Shown: piece after piece, positions 9,726 to 19,180 of the stretch | Numbering within the stretch: position 1 is the first letter of the stretch | Layout: each line of letters begins with the position of its first letter | DNA from: Unio delphinus | Taxonomy: Eukaryota > Mollusca > Bivalvia > Unionida > Unionidae | Direction of reading: 5' to 3' | NCBI GenBank assembly: GCA_029339505.1 | Contig: JAQISU010000036.1 | Span: 8,849,001-8,913,000 of the forward strand | Length of the DNA: 64,000 nucleotides | Translations under genes and position numbers: made by a program | Notes under the pieces: model-generated | The model's database searches: none | Told to the model about the DNA's origin: nothing | Seen by the model: only the letters and a program-made list of their open reading frames with translations

Positions 9726-10062
9726 TTGTATAATAATACAATTTTTCTAATTTATTATTTGCCTTAATTATAAGTCTCTGTATATAATCTTGAGGGGTCT
9801 TGATGATTTTGTCATCGGTAGGATCAATGACTGTATTTTTTATTCGTTTGTCATAATAGCGTTTTAGTTCCCTGTATCGTTTGCCGCCACAACTGAGACA
9901 TAATTGTGATTTTACCCTTACACCCACCCCACATCGGAAGCACGGGAGGGGGCCAAGGGAACCGTTGCGAACGCTCTGTAAATGATACCCACAGAATTCG
10001 CTTCTGCATGATTTGTTACACGGGGTTGTTGATCCAATCATAAGCCATTTGCAGTGATTCAT
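9688..10062 (-). CDS. E2: small Cys-rich Zn-binding protein, unknown function
   Basis: A 124-residue intact ORF starting MNHCKWLMIG. About ten cysteines are arranged as C-x3-C, C-x2-C (CFRCGVG) and C-x2-C (CLSCGGK), followed by a basic helical tail. The cysteine pattern is kept in E1 (25,889-26,218) and in the relic at 52,568-52,800, so it is a genuine conserved gene. I do not recognise the family. Its position between the HNH gene (38-nt overlap) and the divergent polymerase suggests an early DNA-binding or regulatory role, which is inference. Confidence 0.65.
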   Translation of the reverse strand: MNHCKWLMIGSTTPCNKSCRSEFCGYHLQSVRNGSLGPLPCFRCGVGVRVKSQLCLSCGGKRYRELKRYYDKRIKNTVIDPTDDKIIKTPQDYIQRLIIKANNKLEKLYYYTNEPRIQTSPRAC

Positions 10063-10101
10063 TATATATAAATTTCTTATTTAAATACTTGTTTTAATTA
10101 T
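10063..10101. promoter_or_regulatory. probable bidirectional promoter, Zn protein / polymerase
   Basis: The 39 bp between the divergent start codons contain TATATAAA and TATTTAAATA. The E1 counterpart (26,219-26,260) is almost identical, differing by about one indel and a few bases, although the coding sequence on either side has diverged much more. That points to selection on a shared promoter. Confidence 0.55.
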
Positions 10102-13100
10102 ATGACTGAGAAATTAAAGATTAAGCCCTACAAAAATATTAAATTCAATCTCGATAGAATTTCATTTAAACCAAAACGTCTAATAGACGATAGCATGAAG
10201 GAGTTCAAGAGATTATCGAAAATTAATCCTAGATTTAATCTCAATAGAGTATCTGTTAAACCAAAACGTCTAATAGACGATAGCATGAAGGAGTTCAAGA
10301 GATTATCGAAAATTACGCCTTGGAAAAATGCTAGATTCGATCTCGATAGAGTTTCTGATAAGGAGTTTGAGAGATTATCGAAAATTATGCCTTGGAAAAA
10401 TGCTCAATTCAATCTCGATAGAGTTTCTGATACACCAAAGAATAAAATTCTTGATAGAACCATGATTAGTAAAATCAGAGATTGTTTTAATGAATTCAAG
10501 CGTGATGGAGCATCTCATTGTTGGTCAACATTTCGAATTGATGGTGTTGTTGATGCCACCATGAACGATGAAAACGCAGCGTTGATGTTATCTCAACTTG
10601 GCAACAAAAAGTATTTTTTTAGAGTGAAATTCATTATCCGTGTAGAATCATCCGGTTGGATTATACGAGACAAATTTGAACCAATTCTCAAAGACAAGAA
10701 AACAGTCGTTGTTAGCCGTGATTCTAAGCCGGGTCTGTTAACTGGAATTGACAAACCATACTATGAACGAGCATACCCTGAAACAGCAGTTGTTTATGGG
10801 ATATATCCGTTAAATGAAAAACCTGATATAGGAAAACTAAAACCAATGAAATACTCGTCGTCAATGGCTTTGCCACTCAATTGTGTAGCAGAACGAATAA
10901 TAGAACACTGCACAAATGCATCCCGGGGAAATAAATTGACCGATCTAAGACGCAAAAAAATAAATGACTGGGAATTAACAGTCAGGAAGAACGGAGCAAG
11001 TATTAGCGATATAGCGAAATTAGAAACAACACTGAGATTTCCAATAACCGTTAGAACAATAACCGGAGAAGTTTTATACGAATCAAAATATAATAAAAAT
11101 GGAGCCCCAATTAAAATTTTTGATCATAACGAACACGCATGGGCATCCGCGGTCACAATATTTCCACGGAACAGAACAATATAGTATATACCCGAGGAAT
11201 TCTTGGGAGAAGAATTTTCCAGGGATGGTTTTCTCGTTGAAGAGAAACTATTCGATCCTATTTTGCATTTGACTAAAAACGACCCTGTGTCAGTGTGGTT
11301 ACTTCGCAGCGCTGAAAATCAAACGGATATTTTTGATCAGTTTGTAAGACCAAATGGTGAATTATACCGCACTGAAGCATTTCACAACAAAATGAAAAAA
11401 ACAGCTAGTGGGTTTTTAACAATAGGGGAAGCCACCGATGAACAATTATTGACAAACTGTTTTACAATTCCATCTGTTGCAGCTCATTTTGCAAGAAAGA
11501 AAACACATGGAAACTAACACGAACTGAATTCTTGCCAGATATTGAGGCTAGTTGCCTCGAATTTAATCATGGCGGTTTATACAATAACAAATACGACCGT
11601 GAAAGTATCATTTCAGTTGATATGGTTGCTTGTTATCCAGCGAGTTTTCTTGGTTATGGAGAGTGTACTGAGTATTTTAAACGATTTGGACACCCCACCC
11701 ATGAAATGACTCGTGTTGCGATTAATGGACCACTGCCTGATTTTGATTTAACAGGTTTTGCTCGTGTAGTATCATTTGAATTCGCAGCAGGACTTCATCG
11801 TTCTTGTTATATTTGGATTGGTAGACACATGTCTGAAAAGAAGTGGCTGCCAATAGCGTTATTACGGTTCATGATTGATACAAAAATGTTAATTTCGTTG
11901 ACAGTCAGTGAAGCATATCATATCGAAAACAAACTAATGTCTGGTTACCAGAAGCAGAAAGTCTTGATAGTATAATTGACGAATCCAGAAAACATATTCA
12001 GGCAGATGAAAAATATATCATTGAATGGTCCGAACGGGTATTTAATCAACGAAACAGTGAAGCAAAAGATCTCGGCAGAAAAATAATTGGAAAATTCACT
12101 CAGGGTGGCAAATGTGACTATAAAAGATATTCTTCACGACTGATTATAGATAAAACCGAATATGACTTTGTAATTGCAGATGCAGTATCTAAAAACATAT
12201 ATGTGGATCGCAAGGACGCTTTCTTGTCCAATGGAACAAAATTGGGTACAATTGTTACTTACAGCGACGGTAACAGTTCTTTGTATACACATTTGAGGTC
12301 GTCTATGCTGGGTTATGCTTATATCAATTTATTTTCAATGATAAATAGATTTCCTGACACTGCAGTTAGAGTTGCAGTTGATTCATTTTATATTGACAAA
12401 AAGTACATCAACGAGGTGACTAAATTTACTAGCGGTAGCAACGAACACTGGGGTACATGGAGAATTAAAAGGAAACACTGCGTGATTATTCTGAATCAGC
12501 AGATGTTGAGATTAAAAACAGTTACTTACAAGGAGATAATTTATCTGAACGGTCTAATGCACCACCGATATCAGATCCGATTTGTAGATATAAAACAGTT
12601 TATTTAAACGGCTGTGGCGGGTCGGGAAAGACGACTCGGGCAATTGAATTATATCGAGGGAAAAATTCTACGGATTTCACAAATATGATTTTGCTGACAC
12701 CAACACATAGATTAGCGCGAGAAATAAAACAACGAAACGTTGACGCTTGCACTGATCACAGCTTTTTTCGATACAAGGGTGATGAATGGACCCCTAAAAG
12801 AATGGGTGAGAAATTTATCCCTAGGGTTATTATTGGGATGAGATATGTACGGTTTCGGTAGATGTATTAAAAATGTTTCTTGATTGGTTACTGCGCTCGA
12901 ATACGAAAGTAATAATGTGCGGCGATCATGGCCAACCACCACCTTTTGTTGGTTTGTCCCCGCATGATTGGTTGAAAGGGTTTGTTGACTATTATGAAGA
13001 AATTGATACTGATTATAGAGCACTTGATGAACAATTGCGTGAAGTCTAGAAATTAATTAGATTACAACCGGATAGAATCCAATGTGAAATAATCAGAGAA

Positions 13101-13820
13101 ATAATTCCTGAAACTCCCATGAAGGAATTTTGGGAAGCATGGAGACCAAATGATTTTGTAGTGGCAAGTAGAAAGATAGTCAGAGATACACTTCAGAGAA
13201 AGTTGTTTGAATCACACAAAGAAAAATTTCCCCTGATGAAAGTTCCATTGTGTTATAGACCCTGTGATACACGAAAACAAAATATCGAAGTTGATATTCC
13301 AGGACAGCGTGAAAAGCAAATTCTCGTATTAAATGATATTGTGCTGGTTGATATCAGTGTTGTCGAAGACGCATTGCGTGCTGATAAATAGCCATGGACA
13401 CTGGGTTATGTAACAACATTACATTCCTCACAGGGATTAACCATCGCGGATACAATTTAGTCTATCTTGCAGTGTCTAGAATACGGCGAATAAATCAACT
13501 TCGAAGAATTGTTTTCGATGATAATGACACAACAATTGATGATATTGATGTTAAAATTATTGATAAAAAACTCTCCGGTTACAAACAAACAAGACAAAAA
13601 AACACAACGAGAATTTGACATTGATGCTGAATTAATAATCACTTTGAAGGAACAACAGAATAATCACTGCGCAAGTTGCAATTGTATAATGCGTTGGCAG
13701 TATTCGGATAAAGATCCTCGCCAATTTACCGTAGACAGAAAAAATAACAATCTCGGTCATGTCAGAAACAATGTGATGTTGACTTGTCTTGAGTGCAATA
13801 GACGCAACGGCGCTAGTTAA
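10102..13820 (+). pseudogene. E2 arm B: PolB-SF1 helicase-HNH fusion, broken
   Basis: Full-length version, about 1,240 codons. The N-terminus holds about four imperfect repeats with FNLDR and KEFKRLSKI (10,102-10,440). Then come a polymerase-like core with motif A-like SVDMVACYPASF at 11,613-11,654 and motif C-like VRVAVDSFYID at 12,365-12,397, an SF1 helicase with Walker A at 12,610-12,636, GDHGQPPP at 12,918-12,941, HSSQGLT at 13,422-13,442 and YLAVSRIRR at 13,463-13,492, and an HNH domain with CASCNC near 13,670 and CLECNR near 13,790. Breaks: TAG at 11,182, frameshift near 11,500, a 4-bp loss near 11,908, missing T near 12,834 (shared), TAG at 13,047 (shared), TAG at 13,387-13,389, and a deletion before motif VI. 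I recall similar fused proteins from corals and Rhizophagus fungi. Confidence 0.85.
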
Positions 13821-14754
13821 GACCATGCGGTGGCAATTGAGTATCTTCAGGAATCACTTGTAATTGTTCGCGTGTAAAACCCCGCTGAGGGGCAGTTGAA
13901 TCCAATTTATAGATTGCTGGTCTACCAGTTGATCGTGTTATAGTAGATATTTTATGTACAGTAACTCTCCAAATAGGATCAGTAGCCCTTTTTGTGCCAC
14001 CTTCAAGCTCTCCTGGTTCATATAAATATCTCACGGTGACATTGCCAAGAATTGGTTCTTTGAAATCTTTTTGTGGTTGTACGGGTATATACTTCTTTTT
14101 AATCGCGTTGATAGGTTTAAAATTAATTGTTCTAGTAATCTCATTATTCAGTGCGGTAATCACAGCTGGTAATCTTTTAACCCATTAACGGGATCTTTTT
14201 TCTTGGATGAATTCTTTTGCGTATTGATATCCAAATAACCGCTCAGCAAGTGTCCGATTAAAACGTTCAACAATTGCCTGATCGCGATGTAGTGCAGTAT
14301 GTCCTCGTCGTATTGTGACATTGTGATGTTTCATTGTAGATAACACTGCACCCTGAAATTCCTTGCCAGGATCAACTTGTAATAGATTTGGTCAGTGTAG
14401 AGGGCCTCGTCGATAAATCTTTTCAAATGCAGAAGCAACTTCAGGTGATGATTTTGTTTTTAACGGTTCTGCTTCTTTGTATCGACTTGCAATATCAACT
14501 ACAGTTAACGCATATTTGTAACCGTTGTCATGTGGTAAAAACAATAAATCAGCTTGATGAACTTCATTAGGGACAGTCACATCAAAATGCGAGAAATTGA
14601 TTTGTTTAGGACGCGGTAGATAAATTTGCCATATAGCCTGTTTAGATAACCAATTAGCCGCAGTGGCCTTTTTCACTTTTGCGGCGTTGGCAAGTTTATA
14701 GATTGCAGTGTTACCCCTCCAGTATCCTTTTGGAGAATAATAAATAGATTCCAT
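13813..14754 (-). pseudogene. E2 arm B: RVE integrase, broken
   Basis: Reverse-complement twin of the arm A integrase, with the same D, D(35)E catalytic layout. It carries the same TGA (14,392-14,394) as arm A and a private TAA near 14,188 in the segment where arm A reads CGCGAATGG. It lacks the extra A of arm A. It ends inside the polymerase-helicase-HNH gene with the same 8-bp convergent overlap. The shared stop means the lesion preceded the palindrome or was spread by gene conversion. Confidence 0.85.
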
Positions 14755-14761
14755 GTTGTTA

Positions 14762-15139
14762 TTAATTACCGGCACCTAACATCAATTTGCCTTTCATAGC
14801 TGATTTTACCAACCACGAAGCCAATTTTTCTTTGAAAGATTTATCAGGAATAGCATTTAACGCATGAATTAATTTCACATCTGCGAGATGCCTGTGTTGC
14901 AAATTGCTGCTTTTATATGCAACATCATGAGCATGACAGGCCTTATCAATAGCAATTATCGGATACTCGCCGGGTCAGGGATGATTTTGATCATCAAGTC
15001 TGATATCTAATCGTGTTCCGGAACCACAGTAGCTATATCCTGGAAGGTGCTTTTCTCCGGGGTATTTTGCCCATGGGGTTCCAGGGAGTTTTGTTAACTT
15101 GGCTGCGATATCACCTCCTCGTTTTTTTTTTAAAAACAT
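14762..15139 (-). pseudogene. E2 arm B: PLA2-like protein, nonsense-broken
   Basis: Same gene as 4,183-4,557, but the CGA after the calcium loop is TGA (about 14,976), a typical CpG decay change. Translation would stop before the catalytic His-Asp. The downstream half is otherwise preserved. The start region has one extra Lys codon. Confidence 0.8.
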
Positions 15140-15302
15140 CTCCAGATTGTAAAATCTTTGATTTTGTAGAAACAAATCTAAACTTTTTTATATCACATGT
15201 TGCACATCTACCAGTAAGTGCTGATCTGTTATTTTTAGTTGTAATCGTCGTCACATCATTTGTGCCAGTACGCGTTTTACACTTCAAACAATATAGATCC
15301 AT
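15111..15302 (-). CDS. E2 arm B: small Zn-ribbon protein (DUF5679-like)
   Basis: Intact 63-residue twin of the 4,020-4,208 gene. It differs by a Gly to Asp change beside the second CxxC and one extra Lys near the end. Its start codon is 5 bp from that of the divergent ATPase. Confidence 0.7.
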   Translation of the reverse strand: MDLYCLKCKTRTGTNDVTTITTKNNRSALTGRCATCDIKKFRFVSTKSKILQSGDVFKKKTRR

Positions 15303-15307
15303 AATTT

Positions 15308-15979
15308 ATGTATAAGGATATGAATATAATTGATTTTTCAGCGACTAAAACAAGAGAACCAGTTGAGCATCATGCAGCGCTACCAAACTCTATCCGCGCA
15401 ATTATAATTGGACCATCTGGATCCGGCAAGACGCAATTGTTACTCAATTTAATAATGAGATGGATGAAATGGGATAAGTTGTATTTAGTTGCTCCTAGTG
15501 TAGATGATCAACGATGCTATGAAGTGCTAAAAGATTTTAATGAAAACGCTTCAGAGATTGCTGGCGAGTGTATTATTGAATTTATAACTGATATTGACGA
15601 GGCACCATCAGTAGAAGACCTCGATGGAAGTATCAACAATTTAGTTGTATACGATGATGTCATCTTAAAAAAACAAAAACACCCTGCTAGAATATTTTCC
15701 CGAGGCAGGCACAAAAACACTGATGTGATATATGTCACTCAACGCTACACTCAGATTCCAAAAGTGATCAGAGATAACTGTAATATTCTTGCTGTATTCA
15801 ACGGCGTTGATACACATACGCTACGAAATATTTGGCAGACATGGTGCTCTGATATAGACTTCAATCAATTTCGAAATTTCTTTAGTCATGCTCAGTCGAC
15901 CCCACACGGATTTATAACAATAAATTTACATGACCCTCGAACACGATATCGTATCGAACTTGATCAAATATTCGGTTGA
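15308..15979 (+). CDS. E2 arm B: A32-like DNA-packaging ATPase
   Basis: Intact 223-residue twin of the arm A ATPase, with Walker A GPSGSGKTQ and Walker B NLVVYDDVI retained. About a dozen amino-acid differences separate the two, and none creates a stop. With most neighbours broken, two open copies may be chance survival of a short gene or weak constraint. Confidence 0.9.
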   Translation: MYKDMNIIDFSATKTREPVEHHAALPNSIRAIIIGPSGSGKTQLLLNLIMRWMKWDKLYLVAPSVDDQRCYEVLKDFNENASEIAGECIIEFITDIDEAPSVEDLDGSINNLVVYDDVILKKQKHPARIFSRGRHKNTDVIYVTQRYTQIPKVIRDNCNILAVFNGVDTHTLRNIWQTWCSDIDFNQFRNFFSHAQSTPHGFITINLHDPRTRYRIELDQIFG

Positions 15980-16004
15980 AATCGTAAAAGAATTATTAAC
16001 CCAT

Positions 16005-16218
16005 AGCAGCAGAGGGGGCGATGACATCGAGATGAGACGTTTTTCGATTAAACGATGAAAACGCGTACTGAGTATAATTTCGCACAAATTCATGTTTTGA
16101 GCAAGAAATCAATAAGTTCCCACCAGGGACTTTTTTTTTGGTTGAAAAAGAGGGCTTCGTATAAAATCTCTATTTTTTTTTTTTTCGAGAAAATGTAGGA
16201 TTCGCCCACTCTGCTGCT
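16005..16218. repeat. E2 right TIR, hairpin-ended block
   Basis: Begins with AGCAGCAGAGGGGGCG (16,005-16,020) and ends with its inverted copy CGCCCACTCTGCTGCT, one mismatch. It mirrors 3,079-3,317 with some indels. It is followed by CCAGA (16,219-16,223), matching the five bases before the left end. Confidence 0.75.
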
Positions 16219-16867
16219 CCAGAGGATAACAATTTGCTAAACTTTCCATTTCAAGGAGTCTTTGAAAATTTATATTTCTGTCTTGGAAATATGGCAAGTG
16301 ATGCAGTGCAATTTGCTTATGGATTAGTGTGTTGATGGATAAATGATTCCTTCTGGCTGGTAAGTGTATTATTTGTCAATACATATTGCAGGTATATTCA
16401 ACTGGAGCACAGCGGAGATGCTTAACAAAATTATAATAGAGCATGTTTGACATAACACATTTCTGGCTGTTGCTAAGTTTTCCGTTGTTGTTTAGAGAGT
16501 CAGGATGCTATGAAGTGTATAGGTATATAGTCTTATGTGCATGGATCAGTGTTTTCTGACATAGTTCATTTCACACATCATTGAGAATTTTATCCTATCT
16601 GTAGCACAGTAAATTTTCAGGTCAGCTTCATTAAATGTAGCTAACAGTATATACAATGTTTCACGCGATGTGTTTACAACTAGTTCAGTTGCTTTAGCTA
16701 CATTTAATAATCTGAAAATGTACTGAGCTAGTCCTGCATATAGGATAAACTTGACCATGCTAGTTTGAACGAACTAACATAATATCGATACCTCGAAATA
16801 GTATGCGTGTGTATATGTCTCTATCAAAATGTTTTTGTTTTGGTTTGTTTTCTAAGACAGATTGACC
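16219..16867. other. E1 interior between E2 and penton-like gene; holds a fold-back repeat
   Basis: No gene recognised. Bases 16,608-16,735 contain two arms of about 35 bp that are inverted copies (CAGTAAATTTTCAG...AAATGTAGCTAA against TTTAGCTACATTTAAT...CTGAAAATGTACTG), the form of a small MITE or hairpin. The open frame at 16,546-16,758 is the translation of this hairpin. Confidence 0.55.
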
Positions 16868-17608
16868 TTAAATAACTATGTTTTGGTTATATATTATTTG
16901 TTGTTGTTGCTGTTGTTGTTTTATTTGAAAACAACTATGGCACAGCAGAAGACAAGAAGGGTTTCTTTTGTTAAAAGTAGTTTTCAGCGCGTGGACACCA
17001 CGACTGAGACGATTGGTCTGAGATGACTTGACTGAGATAAGAAAAGTAAGGTTAGCAAAACAGCTAGATTTCGCTGTCGCTTGGGTGAGAAATGTAAATC
17101 CGTTGGTTGATGATGGGGTGATTTCATAATATGATGGTATATCTATGACATAATCAGATTTTTTAGGTTCGGGTATTTGTAAGTATGTCCGAGGTGGGAT
17201 TTCAGGCCATCCTGGCACGGTTCTTATAGAACTCTGATAGATATCTACAGCATATCCGGGTGAGTTTATCTCAATCGCGGATGGTAGTGTTGGTTCATGA
17301 ACTATTATAGCGATTTTTGATTCTCTTCGCGTAATGGATTTTAGGCAGCGTTGTAATTCACTATTAATCTGTTCGATTTGGTAAGATCCAGACGGTAAGG
17401 AAACTATATTCCAATCTGGAGTCCCGTCTTGTTTATTCTTACCTGCAAACACCAAGGAATTATTCGGTTGCTGGCCACCAAATGAGTTTGATCTAGTATT
17501 TGGCCAATTGTGGTTTACTCGTAATTTTGCTAGTGCTATCTCTTTAACCGGAATCGCAGTAGGGAAAGTAACACTGAATTCAGGGTAGGTTGAGGTTATT
17601 AAGATCAT
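16868..17608 (-). pseudogene. E1 penton-like/minor capsid protein, N-terminal part
   Basis: I start it at ATG 17,608 (MILITSTYPEFSV), because E3 begins at the matching ATG and both overlap the end of the hydrophobic gene by 20-30 nt. Features: EIALAKLRVNHNWPN, NNSLVF, a GSYQIEQINSELQR block and INSPGYAVDIY. This layout recurs in a protein of adintovirus-like elements of invertebrates that I believe to be a penton-like minor capsid protein; that assignment is from memory and uncertain. After about residue 170 the similarity to E3 is lost and the ORF runs into a CAA/Gln repeat, so the C-terminal part of this ORF is not original. The true C-terminus is at 2,249-2,530. Confidence 0.55.
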
Positions 17609-18127
17609 GGTTGTAGTTTGCGGCGTTGTGTTCGTGGCTATTTGTTGAAGCAATTCCGTTGTTGATGTCATCGCCATTGTTATTATTGTGCTGCTTTTCT
17701 AATTTTGATGTTGCGCTGTGGTAGATCGCGAAGAATTGGTTATCTGATATTGTTGTGTCATCAAGACTGGATGATATCAGCGACGACAATTGGGGATATG
17801 CGGTTGATGCAATATGTAACTTAATTATATACTCGTGTAGTTTATTCTGATTGCATGTGGATATTTTTTTTGATGATGCTAAGAATCCCTGTAATTGTTG
17901 TAGGCGATGACACACAAATTGTGACAGCTACAGGTGCCAGTGCTGTTATCGCTGATAACAATATACCTGCTCCAGCCATTACACTTGAAACCAAATACAC
18001 AATAACGTCGACGCTGGTAATTCGCCTGTGGTATTTTTTTTATCTTCGCGGTATACTCGTCAATAAGAGTTTTTAGTTTAGCTTGGAACTCACGGACTTG
18101 ATTATATCGATACACATGGACATTCAT
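17580..18127 (-). pseudogene. E1 hydrophobic structural protein, frameshifted
   Basis: It starts MNVHVYRYNQVREFQAKLK, has a helical region, then one or two hydrophobic segments spread over two frames (about 18,000-17,870), then a helical TTISDNQFFAIYHSATSKLEKQ tail and a Gly/Asn/His-rich end. One or two frameshifts lie between 18,000 and 17,880. A protein with the same plan (coiled region, hydrophobic pair, ISDNEF motif) is in E3 at 61,295-61,843. It is probably a membrane-active or internal virion protein; function unknown. It overlaps the penton-like start by 29 nt. Confidence 0.55.
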
Positions 18128-18134
18128 TATACTA

Positions 18135-19180
18135 TTTATTTAAATCAATTACAAATTCTACGTAGTACGTAATTGATGCCCGATCTAAATTACCACTGAC
18201 AGAGGTTATTGTAAATGTTTCCATGGCACCCTTATCTATTATTGCAGTAGCAGTATTAATTCCCGTAGATGTACCCGATGACACATTAACTGTACTCCTG
18301 AAAGCAGGGTCAATCTATAAATACCTCTGACTTCAGATGTAATATTATTAATATTATTTTGAGGTGTACAGTCGAAAGATCCATGTGGTGTCGAGTACAC
18401 GGTATTATTATTTTGTTTATGTGGTATCTTGATTTTATCAAGCCGGGTGACGATAGCAAAAAAATCACTAAAGATATTGTCCTGTGTTTGTTTAATTGTA
18501 TCAATATTTGTTTTAATATCAGAATGTGTTTTTGGAACAGTCATCGGAGTACCAAAGAAATTATCCATGATTTCATCTGAGTTTCTAAAATTCCTATGGA
18601 GGTTTGCAAACGCACCTACATGAACATCATACTCATCTCGCAGCGTTGGTAGTTTATCATCTGTGGTTTAATGCTCAGCATGCAGGGTTGTAAGTTTATC
18701 ATATGTGGTTTTATGCTCAGCTTTCAGTGTCTTTAGTTTATTGTCCAACACATCTACATATTTTTGTCACAGCATCAGTATCCAGTATTGGATCGCTAAT
18801 TGTGGTTATTTTATTCGAGTTCTTGTCGAGGGGGCCTGTCATTGTGTCACCGGATTATTTTACTCGATTGTTGATACTATCTATCACAGCTGGTAAAAGA
18901 ACTGGTTTAATCTTACCGGTGGAATCAAACACCGCTAGGGAAATTTCGGTCACTCCAATAATTCTAATTAGAATATCATTCAAGGAAACATTACTCGTTT
19001 TCAATTTCCCTTTTTTGTCTTGAAATACGACTATTTTATTTGGATCCAAACTTGCATGGTTTAATATCTCGGATATTTCATCTTTGATTATTTTTTATAT
19101 ATCCTTGGTTGCAGATATTTTCCCGGTGGTTTTTATCAGGCTTGAGAGAGATCTTCCCCAAATACCAATCATTATATTTT
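18135..19180 (-). pseudogene. E1 fibre-like protein, broken
   Basis: It starts MIGIWGRSLSSL. Around 18,860-18,760 it contains SGDTMTGPLDKNSNKIT followed by DAVTK, the repeat typical of phage and virus tail-fibre shafts (GDTMTG...NKI...DAV-K-YVD). A coiled central part follows. A beta-rich C-terminus (FRSTVNVSSGTSTG ... YYVEFVIDLNK) may be the receptor-binding head. Breaks: a stop near 19,098, a stop at the NNRVK junction near 18,855, a frameshift near 18,760 and one near 18,310. The homologue in E3 is 60,451-61,275. The fibre role is inferred from the motif and from its place next to protease and penton-like genes. Confidence 0.65.

Larger units (their letters stand above)
8983..10377. other. 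unique centre of the E2 palindrome
   Basis: The two arms stop matching at 8,982 and 10,378. The intervening 1.4 kb is single copy and holds the 123-bp tandem duplication, the HNH gene, the Zn gene and the start of the arm B polymerase. Short inverted similarity continues into the centre (TTTTAGAAAAA followed by CCGAATTT near 9,265-9,290, and inverted near 8,985-9,010). The fold-back therefore probably happened across the end of the HNH gene. Confidence 0.75.
3079..16218. mobile_element. E2: nested palindromic replication-block element, 13.1 kb
   Basis: Both ends carry the inverted 16-mer AGCAGCAGAGGGGGCG (right end with one mismatch), and CCAGA flanks both sides (3,074-3,078 and 16,219-16,223). 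The left arm 3,079-8,982 and right arm 10,378-16,218 are near-identical reverse complements. The centre 8,983-10,377 is unique. Each arm encodes packaging ATPase, Zn ribbon, PLA2, RVE integrase and the PolB-helicase-HNH fusion. The centre adds one Zn protein and one HNH endonuclease. No capsid, protease or fibre gene is present. Termini resemble those of E1 (AGCAGCA-GAGG, then a TTTTTCAACCAAAAA stretch), so E2 is a relative of E1. The layout is that of a fold-back (inverted dimer) derivative of one viral half-genome. Confidence 0.8.

Noticed and set aside
3343..15979. Palindrome as an assembly artefact
   Set aside because: The arms differ by private substitutions, indels and stops along their length, and both ends meet different outer flanks that belong together as E1. 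An artefact remains possible but is less likely.
16868..16960. Poly-Gln C-terminus of the penton-like protein
   Set aside because: It is a CAA repeat beyond the point where similarity to E3 ends, so probably not part of the original gene.
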